Origin: Aedes albopictus
Taxonomy: Eukaryota > Arthropoda > Insecta > Diptera > Culicidae
NCBI RefSeq assembly: GCF_035046485.1
Contig: NC_085138.1
Coordinates: forward strand, 22,020,440-22,084,439
Direction of reading: 5' to 3'
DNA length: 64,000 nt
Positions 45,702 to 56,039 of the stretch are shown here, piece after piece. The position numbers and the translations under genes were made by a program. Below the pieces are notes generated by a model that worked only from the letters and a program-made list of their open reading frames with translations, was not told the DNA's origin and made no database searches. The stretch's first letter is position 1. Each line of letters opens with the position of its first letter.

Positions 45702-46279
45702 GGCGCTGTCCATAAACTACACTCTTAGAAAAAATCATGTAAATTTAAATTCACTTGGATGCACATAAAAGGAGCGGCCCGTTTGACACAAATTTACATC
45801 TTCTATCACAAATAAAGTCGAGCTAGCAATCGCTAGAGCCGAAGCGAGAGATAAAACATATGTAAGTAAAATAATGAACGGGATTCGAACTCTGGTCCGC
45901 TGATTGAGAGGCACGTACTATACCTCTCGGCTGTATCACCGAGTTGTGAGACAAATGATAAATGTAAATCTGTTTCTACTTATCTGTTCAGATAGGTTTG
46001 TTGACATCTTGTGCAGCCAACTCGAACTTACATGATGGATGTAAAATTAAATCAAATTAGCCATTCAGTCATGAAATGTTTACGTACGTTGATGGTTTAC
46101 GTCACGTGTAAATTCCTAATTTTTTAAGAGTGTACGTAGACTTATTTTTGGTCATCTCAGAACCCCCCCTTTCCCATCGTAGACTTTCGTTCATACAAAA
46201 TTTTCGAAATTTGTATGGAGCGTAGATTTTGGCCAGGTTTCCCCTCCCCTAACAGTCTACGTAGTTTATGAACAGACCC
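45702..46279. mobile_element. MITE of the 2850 family, split by a 413-bp MITE
   Basis: Removing 45720-46132 and one TA leaves 163 bp that align with 2850-3014. The left end is GGCGCTGTCCATAAACTACG and the right end, reversed, GGGTCTGTTCATAAACTACG. AAA flanks both sides. The interior landmarks CATAGACTTTCGTCCATACA (as CGTAGACTTTCGTTCATACA) and AATTTGTATGGAGCGT are conserved. It sits in the G-rich array. Confidence 0.85.
45720..46132 (-). mobile_element. 413-bp tRNA-bearing MITE, copy 3
   Basis: A full-length copy in reverse orientation, inserted at the TA of CATAAACTACGTAGAC within another MITE. TA is present on both sides (45718-45719, 46133-46134). The uninterrupted relative at 2850 reads CATAAACCACGTAGAC, which fixes the boundaries to within the TA. 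The tRNA-like module is on the minus strand with an intact GAGTTCGAATCC. Confidence 0.95.
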
Positions 46280-47110
46280 AAAGGCGTTCTAGGAGCTCTG
46301 TGGGGCTTCATGGGGATTCAGAGGGGTTCCAGACAATTTTAACACAAGCGTCTCATGGTTGCTCTGAGAGGTTTCAGGGCGCTTCAAAAGCGATTCAGGG
46401 GTTTTCAAGGGGTACCGTATCAGGGATGTTCTATGGTCCACTGCACGAATTTATGTTGGCCTGCTTACTCTCACAGAAAATTTGACGTTTGAGCGGTGCC
46501 GTCAGCGCTAATCCATGGTGCTTCAGGGAGTTCCAGAGGGTCTCATGAGTGTTCCATAGGTTATCAAGAGGGTTTCCAGGTGTTTCCAGAGGTGTTCCAG
46601 AGAGCTCATCAAGGGGTTTGATGAGCATTCCAGAGATGTTCCAATGAGTCTCACGGCATTTGATGGGCGTTCCATGTAGCTTCAGGGGGGTTTCAGAGGT
46701 GTTTTAGGGATGTTACAAAGAGTTTCAGGAGCATTCTAGAAGATTAAAAGAGATTTCAGGCGAATTTTAGAGCTGTTATAGGGGGGGGGGGGGGCTCATG
46801 AGCCATTGGGACAGCTTTAAGGGGGTTTCAGGAGCTTTCCAGGGATGTTCCAAAGAATTCCAAGGGGGTTCCCGGGGGTTTCAAGAGCACTCCAGGAGAT
46901 ATATCAGCTGAAACCTTAAAACACCTTGAAACATCTTGGAAAATCCATAGAAACTTCTTTTAAAGCCCCAAAATCTACTACGGAAAACCCTCCGGAGCCC
47001 TCCTGAAATCCCCTGAAATGCCTTGATACACCTTGGAACTCTTCTTCCCTTAGAAGCCCCAAGGAACCCCGGTAACCTTTCTGTAACCTATCTGAAACTC
47101 GCATGAAACT
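46280..47110. repeat. G-rich array, part 3, with a strand switch
   Basis: From 46280 to about 46900 units read TTCCAGGGGTTTCAGG on the plus strand. From about 46915 the complement dominates (CCTTGAAACATCTTGG, CCCTGAAATGCC). A 14-bp G run lies at 46781-46794. No gene is present. Confidence 0.7.
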
Positions 47111-47295
47111 TGACAAAGATAAATCTGACAAATTTGTAACAGATCATTTTAAATTTCAACTACCAGAACAAACCGTACAACAATTAAGTGAATATCGATC
47201 CACTTAAGGATGATCTGAACCTTATTTGCGTATTGGGGTCATTGATGACCCCAACCGTACACTACGTTAGCGAGCTATTCTCAACGTGATGCATA

Positions 47296-48200
47296 GGGGA
47301 GACTGGGGAGACTTGATCCCTTTTTCTTAATTTACCTGAAACTTTAAGAAAAAACACAAAACTAGATCCGATTTCCGTACAAAATGGCAGGTAAACATCT
47401 ATTGCAAGTTAATACACAGCAGAAGGCATTTAAACTATTGTTAAAGTTTTCAAAACTGTGTTTTTATGGAGGCATGTCTTATGATGTATTTTTTAAAAAT
47501 GGGTGACACTTGATCCCCCTTTGAGCACATGGTTTATTTAAAGGGAAAATAATCCCAGAGTCTTCCTATTCATTTTCTTTTCGAGTTTTCTTGTATTTTC
47601 GATGAATATGGAGTGTTTGAAATTGTAAGATTTCCTTAATTTTTTAAGGATATGCCGTATTTTCAAAATGGGGAGACTTGATCCCCCTTTTCGTGGTTTG
47701 TACTAAAGTTATAATTATCTGACACATTTTATCGTTGAAAAGACTAGAATTCCAAGTAAATAGAGGCTTCCGAATAGAATTTTATTTTTCACATGTATAA
47801 CGTGTGTGTAATCCTCGAGGGATCAAGTCTCCCCATGTCACTGTTGTGTATACTAAGCTGAAATAATTAAAATATGTTAACAACAGCCTTATTTGGATAA
47901 ATAAGTTTTAAAGTATTTGATTTAAACTATGTGCTGTAAAATTTTGACACGATTTGGTACAATTTTCAAAAAGTTATTGATATTTTTCGGAATCGCCTAA
48001 AAGATTTCTGAAGGACTGAAAACAAACCATCAGCCGTTAAAAAATAATGCAATGTACAATTGAAATCACTTGTAGCCAAAACATAGTCGTTTGTCCAAGA
48101 GTAGTTTTGGAAAAAATATGCTAGAAGAAAAATGTTTTTGATTCCGAGCAAATATGGGGGGAACAAGTCTCCCCAGGGATCAAGTCTCCTCAGTCTCCCC
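47296..48200. mobile_element. 905-bp MITE with iterated GACTTGATCCC motif
   Basis: The left end GGGGAGACTGGGGAGACTTG pairs with the reversed right end GGGGAGACTGAGGAGACTTG over 25 bp with one mismatch. TA flanks both sides (47294-47295, 48201-48202). The core GGGGAGACTTGATCCCCC recurs near 47505, 47671, 47815 and 48160 in both orientations. No transposase is encoded. It is structurally parallel to the elements at 1629 and 9987. Confidence 0.85.
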
Positions 48201-48202
48201 TA

Positions 48203-50310
48203 AGGAAGGTTGAGGAAGCGTTCAACCTTTGGGTTCCATTTATACGATACAAATGTTGTATTTTCTCTTAAAAAAGGAATTTAAGAGAATTCAAAACTCA
48301 ATGGGAAGTATAAGAAATGACTGGATCTAGAAGCTCCCTGGATATTTTTCCATTACCGGCGAACCACTCTACAAACCCTTAATTGAATTGATAAGCCAAA
48401 TTTCCAAATTAACACCGCACTTCCACACGTTCAATTCTGCACGACCGAGCAACAATTTTGCATAGCTCATTAACCCGAAAACGAGGAGTCATCATTTGTC
48501 TTAATTTTCCTCCTGTGCACTGCTGTGCCAGCTTGCTCTGCTCACTCAACTCGCTCGCGGAAAGAGTCACCTTTATGCCCCCATCCATCGCATCCGTCCG
48601 GTGTTGGTTTGGTTGGTTGGGGTGCGATTGTTGGGCCCGGCGGGCGGATGTTTCCCCACCAACCCAGATCCCGTAGCCGTGGTGTGCTTGCCGGTGTGCT
48701 GCTGGGGGAACCGTTATCCGAAAAGGTTCGTAGCCATTCATCACACGGCGCGCCGGCATTACTCTGGTAAGACTGGCAAGAGGAAGGTTGGAAGTGTTGG
48801 AAGTGGGCAGTAACAATAGGACTTTTTTGTCACGTTTCCAGAGCACGGAGTGTCGAGCTTAGCTCATACCTAGCTAGAGCTTGACGATGATTCACACCTC
48901 TCGCCAGCACATCACTGCGTTGCACAGTGGAGTGGAAGTGAATGAAAGTGGCCAAAATTGTTACTTTAGTGAAGCTCATAAAACTACTAAATAGCAGTTT
49001 TGGCCATGGTATATAAAGAATTTTACCCTGTACGTTGTCACACTCTTAAGCTGTGGATGAGGATTTGTACCGTGTAGAAGTGACGGGAGACTGGACGAAC
49101 ACATCATGCAGTTTATGAGACTCTCACGGACCTGTTCATTTGCATTGTAGTTTGTCCAAAGCACAGTTTTGAATGCAAGCTCAGAAAAAAGCGTGAACTG
49201 GCTCAGCTCGGACGACCAGTAAACAGAGCGTCCAGAACACCAACAACCCACGAGGTGCAAAGCGTGGACGAGTTCGGCGTTCAACTTGTTCATGCGATGA
49301 TGGTTGCTGGTTCTCTGTTTACAGTCGATGTTTACTTTTCACGTTCCGCTAGACTAGGCTCAATCGCACAGCGCAGCTCAGAGCCGGGCAGTAGCGCTCT
49401 CGTGAGCCGGGCAGCATGGTGTGTATGTACAGCATGGGGCTAGACCAAGTCATCGTCGTCGTCACTTTTGTTTTTGTTGTTGTTTGCAACCGGCTCGCGC
49501 GGTTCGATTCACCAGCACTGCGTATGCCCGAGGTGAGGAAAGGAAGGAAATAAGTGCCTTGCTTTCCTGTGAAAATTGTCGGTCTCCCCTTTGCTCCCAT
49601 CTGGTGGTGCTTGACTGCCTCCCCACGTTCAACAGAACAACAGTAGGAAAAAGGCTAGTAATGCTGGAAACCAGTGTATGAGTTAGATACCTTGGTCGTA
49701 GTCGTATGCGAATGGAATAGGGTTAAATAGCATGGGGGCAATTGAACGAAAAAAACACTGAAGTGTCATCTTCACCAATACCAGAAACGCGACCCGCGTG
49801 AGTTTGGATTCACTTGGAGTCCACAATACACATGGCGGCATCCGATCGGTTCTATACTGTTTACTTTTTATATTTTTGCCTTTTATGCTCGCAATCCCCA
49901 TCGTTCACTGTTGGTCCAACAGTGTTGGATATGGATGGCCACCACGAACCATATGAGCGCGAGTGTTTCGCTCATTTCTATGCTCTATTTTGACTCTGCT
50001 TTTCTTGCTGATACCACGATACCGTAGCGTTTTATAAGGTTGGTATTGTTGACGGTAGTTGGCCCTACCTCCGTTGGCCATTCATTGTGTTGGTGCAAAT
50101 ATGCAGTGTCAATGAGCGCACTAGGCCAAAAGAGTGCAACAAGTGCCTGCCCTGAGGGGTTATATAATTGATGATGACGCATTGTTGTAACTGGGACTGG
50201 AAAGAACGGAACGGTGTGGTCAGCCGGCAGGTTTGATTCCATTTGATGAATGAACATTATGATCGATTTGAAGTCTTGGAACTTTTAAAATAAAATGTGA
50301 TAATGTTTTA
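48203..50310. other. Unassigned, comparatively low-repeat stretch
   Basis: No repeat boundary is recognised over 2.1 kb, the longest such stretch in the second half of the window. Frames of 145 residues (48409-48846, minus) and 105 residues (48976-49293, minus) show no known domain. This is a reasonable place to look for untranslated exons or regulatory DNA, but nothing specific is supported. Confidence 0.35.
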
Positions 50311-50314
50311 CCAG

Positions 50315-50446
50315 ACGGGCTTGGTGGTCTAGTGACTACCGCTTCTGATTTATATGCAAAAGGTCCTGGGTTCAATCCCTGGCCCGTCCCTTCCCTCCTA
50401 CTTTGTATCTTTCTATATACTTTCTCTCTGCTCTTTAAAAAAAAGA
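50315..50446 (+). mobile_element. tRNA-derived SINE, family A, copy 2
   Basis: The head GGCTTGGTGGTCTAGTGACT (A box) and GGGTTCAATCCC (B box) is followed by TTCCCTCCTACTTTGTATCT and a short A tract near 50438. It matches the minus-strand copy at 7441-7564 but has better-preserved promoter boxes. It meets another SINE tail to tail. Confidence 0.8.
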
Positions 50447-50640
50447 CACGGACACGTTTAGTACTTCCAGTGAGCTATGCGCTCTTTAAAGGAAGCACGA
50501 CACTAGACAACGGACTAGCATGCAACGCCCAGTGACACAGCCGAAAACTTTTCCTGACACCTGCGGCGGGAATCGAACCCGCGCTCCTAGTACGATGCAA
50601 CTAAATGCTTGGTGACACTAGCCACACGACCACGAAGCCA
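50447..50640 (-). mobile_element. tRNA-derived SINE, family C
   Basis: On the minus strand the head GGCTTCGTGGTCGTGTGGCT (A-box region) and the B box GGGTTCGATTCCCGC are followed by a body with GTTTTCGGCTGTGTCACTGG. The 3' end joins the A tract of the preceding plus-strand SINE. Confidence 0.75.
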
Positions 50641-50660
50641 CATATACATATACACGACCA

Positions 50661-50792
50661 CAGCCACTTTACATATACAACTCATGTATTTTCACATGTT
50701 CATAGCCATCGCTAGAACAGAAACGGGTTGAAAAAGCCGTTTCCCTTCCTTCCAAACTTTCACAGCACAGTGTCTCAATCCTATTAGAAAAC
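50661..50792 (+). repeat. 132-bp direct repeat, left copy (empty site)
   Basis: From CAGCCACTTTACATATACAA to CAATCCTATTAGAAAAC this segment is identical to the sequence at 52904-53837 once the foldback element there is removed. It immediately precedes the LOA/Jockey-like element. It also supplies the uninterrupted target of the foldback at 50696-50703. Confidence 0.9.
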
Positions 50793-52903
50793 CAGCTGTT
50801 CGGGTTCGTTTGGAAGTTGACCATCAATGTTAACTTCTTTTCCCTATCAGCCTAGATAGCTGTGTAGTGTCGGTAGCGGTTGTCTCAATTGGCTAAGAAT
50901 AACACTACGGACCGCCTGATCCAGTGGTAAGAGTCCACTAAACAGGTGACCCCTAATTCATGGTGTTATTCGGCTTTATGCTTACCGTGCCAAAGAATGA
51001 ATGGTTAGGGGGGTCTAATAAAAACCTAATCACAAACGGAGCCTGTGGAGAATTAGGGCGTCCTCCACAGTAGTACGCCCTTACTGCGCAAACCGGAGCA
51101 ATGGTGCAGTGGACCTTGCGTTTCTCCGAGATAATCAGTTGCCCTTCTTAAGTCTCAAATTTGAGGCTAAATAAGGGCGGGGTTATTCAAATGTTGTTAG
51201 CTTACATTACTGCCTATATGGGTTCGCTTAATGCGTTTTCGCCATTGGCGTTTTTCAATTGACCACGATTTGGTTCGTCGTTGATGTTTCCTTTTTGTGC
51301 TGTGGTTGTGAAGAGTGTAATCCTGTCTAGTTTGGGTAGTGGCTACGGCAAGGAAACCTCAGATCAATTTTCAGCGTAAAAAACGTATGTAGCCCAAGTG
51401 GATCTACATAAAAAAGTTCATTTTCGTAGGGTAACTTCTGTTTAGGTTACCTTGTGAACCCAGCTTTGCTTTTTTTCATTATAGATGAACTGTCGTGCCT
51501 CGAGCATGCTCTATTTTAGAATAACGTTAACAGTATGTTTCAACCTTTCCTTATGGATGCCTTCAAGCAAGCTCTTGTTTTCAGCATCTTTTCGCTGATA
51601 TTTGGCATCTGAAGTAGCTCAGACATTGATTTGAGATGCTTCAGTTTGATGGAATACTTAGGTAGTACAGTTCATGGTTAACTTAACATAGAATTGCACC
51701 TAACCCAAATCTGCATGAGCAGAATTTGTCATGAGTTGACTGATTGGCATGCGCCAGATGAGGACTCTCCATTTGACCTTTTCGCACTTTGGAGTGTTCC
51801 TTCGCAAACTTTGCGTATTCAGGCGTCCCTGCTCAACAAGCTAGGGAACCTGTAATAATTGGTTGCGATCACATTTTATGGATAACTCGCTTCCATTGCT
51901 ACTCCAAGAGAGTTTCATTATGGTTTTGTTATTATAACGCCCTTCATTGTGGTATACCATAGCTACTGCTTTGAAAGAAGCTTGTCCTCTGCGGTCTGTG
52001 CGGACCGCAAGAGGTATTCCTGAATGGAACTCGGACCTGTTCAAGTTCTAAATATCTTCGGATAAACCAGTCTTTTGTATAGCTACGAATCTTTAGCTTC
52101 TACCCCGAGGATTGTAGCTATAGAATCGATTTAGTGAGCACTAAAAAGCTCTGCTTATTTCAAATCTCCTGGAGCGAATGGGGCTTTATCCTATTTTTCT
52201 CCAGAGGGATTTGAGTTTTTCAAACATGTTTTGAACTCTTGTAGTTTTCTATTGGGTATTTTCATGGCATGAAATTACTCTGTAGTTTTATCCCGAAAGG
52301 GTGCGTGCGCTGTATAAAGAAGGAATAAGTTCCAGATTTATCTGGTTACGTCGTTCTTTCTAAAATGCTCGAAACGCATTGTCGATTATCAAATCTGTGA
52401 TGTTCGTCTTGCTAACATGCCTGTTCATGTGAACTCACATGTCTCCCAATTTGGGATGTCCACAGTGACTTTTTTACATAAAGTTCTATACGTTTTCAAG
52501 AAAGCACTCGCTCAAACGTAGTTTTTGCTTGGGTGATTTCTTGAATATTGAGGATGCTTTTGATGGCGTGCCTTTCTATGTCATATTGAAAGTCGCATGA
52601 CGTCGCAAGCTACCTCCAATGAGCTATAGGCTCTTTTTACGCTTATGCGTTTTACAGTGTCCTTTTCAGGGCACTGATTAACCCCGTTGTGGTATGAGCT
52701 ATGAGCTCTCGTTGCGCTTATGCGTTCATTCCCTCTTCTAGGGCACCCCTTCCTATTTCATCACCTTTCCCTTTCCCAATTCCCATCCTTTGTCCCATTC
52801 TCCCTCAGGTAAATGATGAAATAGGCTCATATGTATGGCGATGGCACAAATGTCCCAAATGGAGGATAACGTGCCTCTGGAGCCGGCCTTCTGATACCTG
52901 ATA
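50793..52903 (+). pseudogene. Decayed LOA/Jockey-like non-LTR element
   Basis: RT traces lie on the plus strand near 52330-52600. LVTSFFLKCSKRIVDYQICD matches the SLTSFLLKTLERIVD block; VRLANMPVHVNSHVSQFGMS and TVTFLHKVLYVFKKALAQ follow. After stops and a frameshift, GDFLNIEDAFDGVPFYVILK carries the catalytic aspartate (family LDIEGAFD). Upstream of this, coding sequence is unrecognisable. The FADD region and ORF1 are missing, so 2.1 kb is a deleted form. The 3' end finishes CCTTCTGATACCTGATA without a poly-A. Identical 132-bp repeats flank it, suggesting a long target duplication. Confidence 0.7.
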
Positions 52904-53837
52904 CAGCCACTTTACATATACAACTCATGTATTTTCACATGTTCATTAGTATGGGACAAACATCAAATTCTAGCTCCAGTCGACTTTTTTGATTCCTTTT
53001 AGGTCCCATGTGAACTGTGCAAAATTTCAGCGCAATCGGTGAAACTATAATTTAGCGCAAGCGGTTCAAAGTTTTCATACGATTTACTATGGGAAAAGTT
53101 ACACTTTTAGATAAAAAATCCTAGAGGTCTCCCCTTGTCTCCTTAATTCAAATCGATCAACGCTTCTTATAGAAAAATCATTTATAAATTTTTCCTTCAA
53201 AGACCGCAAAACGATTGGATGCTTGTGGAAAAAGTTATTGATTTATTACCGATTAGTAATGCTATGAACGGCTTTATGTTCTGTTTTACCAGCAGCACTG
53301 TAGCTGCTGCCTTGGCTGCTGCTGTTTCTGGGGGTGGTGATGTCTCCCGCCACCCCATGCAACAACGGCAGCAGCAGTGCTGCTGATAAAACAAAACAAA
53401 AAGCCGTTCGTTGGATCACAAATCGGTAATAAATCAATAACTTTTTCCACAAGCATCCAATTGTTTTGCAGTCTTCGAAGGAAAGTTTCATAAGTGATTT
53501 TTATACAAGAAACATTGATCGATTTGAATTAAGGATACAAAGGGTGACCTCTAGGATTTTTTGTTTGAAAGTGTAACTTTTCCCATAGTAAATCCTATGC
53601 AAACTTTGAACCGCTTGCGCTAAATTATAGTTTCACCGATTGCGCTGAAATTTTGTACAGTTCATATGGGACCTAAATGGGATCTAAAAAGTCGACTGGA
53701 GCAAGGATTTATTTTTTCCATACAAGCGAGTACCATACTAATGTTCATAGCCATCGCTAGAACAGAAACGGGTTGAAAAAGCCGTTTCCCTTCCTTCCAA
53801 ACTTTCACAGCACAGTGTCTCAATCCTATTAGAAAAC
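52904..53837 (+). repeat. 132-bp direct repeat, right copy, interrupted
   Basis: The first 43 bp (52904-52946) and last 89 bp (53749-53837) match the left copy without a visible difference. They are separated by a foldback element plus one copy of its 8-bp duplication. Confidence 0.9.
52947..53740. mobile_element. 794-bp hAT-like foldback, copy 1
   Basis: The ends read TAGTATGGGACAAACATC on the left and TAGTATGGTACTCGCTTG reversed on the right. Arms of about 350 bp mirror each other (GCTCCAGTCGACTTTTT, AATTTCAGCGCAATCGGTGA, TTATTGATTTATTACCGATT) around a GCAGCAGCAG-rich centre near 53340. ATGTTCAT flanks both sides (52939-52946, 53741-53748) and occurs once at the empty site 50696-50703. An 8-bp duplication and TAGTATGGG termini fit hAT. 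Non-coding. Confidence 0.9.
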
Positions 53838-54889
53838 GCCTACAAGTTATGCAATCAAGCGAACTGTGCCGCACATGTTCAAAAAAAATAAAAACACACA
53901 ATTCTATCACCTTACCCTGGTATCCACGCATCAATGTGTGAGAACCCTCTGCCAATCAAGTCCCACCAAAACCCCGACATCCGCATGAATGTGTAGTGAC
54001 GCAGAGGTATATTCGGTCAGATGTGGATACAAACGATTACAATCATCACTGCCTTACCCAAGTAACATTTTTAGTTTTGTTCGGCTCTATAAGAGATCTT
54101 TATGACCAATTTTATAAAACTTGCAATAAAAGTGGCTTATGCTTATGCATCAAAACCTCTTGATAACCTCTTTAAGAGCATCTTCCGGCTAAGTGGACTA
54201 CTCTCGGAGAAGGTTTGTAAACCGCATTAAGAGTAGCATTTAAACCGTTTTTAAGCCTAGTTGAAATTTTTTCCATTCTCGAAAAGAGGTTATGACGATT
54301 GTTGTTGAAATAAATCAATTTTTTAATTCAGTAAAACTATCTCGAATCACAAGAAAACTCAGCTGAGAGAGTTTATATATGTGAGCGTGTTATGGAAATG
54401 GCTGCAAACTATCAATTTATTGCTAATTTGAGCAAAATTAACTATTTTCCATTCACGTTAGCTAATTGTTCAATATGGCGACGACCATAATTAGCAAAAA
54501 TAATAAGTAAGCAAGTTTACTTTTATGATGATCGCAATAAACCTAGCAGTGTCTTAGTTTCTGCTTTTCCACCAACAAATATTGTTACTAATCGAACGGA
54601 TCGCCATCTGTTGAGGGATGCCAGATGATTTTTCCAAAAATCTGTATCAGGATTTTAGAAAATCTGTATTTGTCTGTATTTTAAAACTGTGACCAAACAC
54701 CAAGTTTCCGTAAATCCTGTCAGACTCCGTTTGAAATCTGTGGGTTCAACATGTAAACAACATGTTTTTGTCCCGAATTTTGCACGAACATTTCTGTTTC
54801 CAGTAAGTTTTCACTATACGGTGTAAATAGCAGAACGTTATGGTTTTGAATAGTAAAACAAATATGTCTATTCTTAATTCTGAATTTTT
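53838..54889. other. Unassigned stretch with possible element end
   Basis: CCCAAGTAACATTTTTAG at 54057, preceded by TA, resembles the left terminus of the CCCAAGTAACC family. AAAATCTGTAT-type motifs recur near 54640-54700 and again around 60120 and 60560-60640. No gene is recognised. Confidence 0.35.
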
Positions 54890-55034
54890 ACGTCGCTGGA
54901 TTTCTGTGAAAATTTCTCCTGGGATTCTCGCAAGAATTTTCCCTCTGGGACTTTCCTGGGAGTTTATCAAAAAATATCCTTAAACTGGTTCACGGGTTTC
55001 CGCAGAAATTCTTTTCGAAAATCCTCATGGGATT
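54890..55034 (+). repeat. Degenerate 12-bp array fragment
   Basis: Units such as AATTTCTCCTGGGATTC lead up to the left target duplication of the hAT element. The same array resumes at 56040 on the other side. Confidence 0.65.
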
Positions 55035-55042
55035 CTTTAAGG

Positions 55043-56023
55043 CGGCGATCCCCAAAGTGGGCGAAATCGCCCCCCAGGGGGCGAAAATCAGGCCGAAGGG
55101 GGCGAAAATGTGAAAAACCAAAATTGGGGGCGAAAATACTCAAAAAGGGGGATATTTTTTGAATAATTGAAAAAAAAAATCAAGGTCATTAAAAATCCCT
55201 AACATTTCAAATTTTGTTGTTTCTAGGATTATTGAAAAATGTCTGTTTTGATATCGACTATAAATTTTAAAGATTTTTTTTTTATGTTTATGAGGACTTT
55301 TCGTCAAAATTTCAAGAAAAAAAAACACAAATAAGACTGCTATATGAATTTCCCAAATAACTCCTAGGAATTATGGAGAACTTATATTATACATATTAAA
55401 AAACTATGAAGAAACTTTTATAAGAGATTATGAGAGGAACCGTTTTTTACTTGATGAGAAAGTTTTGTTTTTAATTCATGGGCGTTTTTTTCATGAAATT
55501 TTCAATCATAATCATGATGTTTCAGACGAATTTCAGAACAGGTTTTGGATCGGAGCTATCACACATTATTACTAGTGGCTATTTTGATTTCCCTTAAAAC
55601 CGAGTAATGACTGTTGCATATTTACTTATTTGACAATGGAAGTTTCTCCAATTTATACTGGCTTTTTAATATTTGCATTTACTTTGAAAAGCTGACTACG
55701 TTTGAAAATACACAGATATATTCTTGATTTGTTCTTTCCGCATAAAAAATATTTTTGAAATTGTATTTCAATATCCCAGCAGTAGGAGAACCTTTTTCAA
55801 AAACATTAGTAAAATATTTGGTGTAAGATAACGAGTTTTCGTTAATGTTTACAGTCCGTTCTGTTTGGCCACAGTAGTGTCAAATAGTGGGTTGTTAAGG
55901 GCTTTAACTGAACAAATTTTCAGTATTTTTTCATAGAAAAAATATATCTCATTTAGGGGGGGGCGAAAAAGTTTTTCTCAAGCTCCAAGGAGGCGATACC
56001 TCCTAAAAGTTTGGGAAACACTG
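55043..56023. mobile_element. 981-bp hAT element, 8-bp duplication
   Basis: The left end reads CGGCGATCCCCAAAGTGGGC and the reversed right end CAGTGTTTCCCAAACTTTTA. The latter is the classic CAGTG..CCCAA hAT terminus. CTTTAAGG flanks both sides (55035-55042, 56024-56031). Near the left end GGGGGCGAAAAT is iterated three to four times and GGGGGGCGAAAA recurs near the right end, suggesting subterminal transposase-binding repeats. No transposase frame remains. Confidence 0.85.
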
Positions 56024-56039
56024 CTTTAAGGGATTAAAG

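Noticed and set aside
48409..48846. 145-residue minus-strand frame
   Set aside because: No recognised motif, with overlapping frames of similar length on the plus strand in the same GC-richer patch; insufficient support for a gene.
50661..53837. LTR retrotransposon with 132-bp LTRs
   Set aside because: The interior encodes non-LTR RT motifs, no TG..CA ends, primer-binding site or protease/integrase traces are seen, and 132 bp is very short for LTRs.
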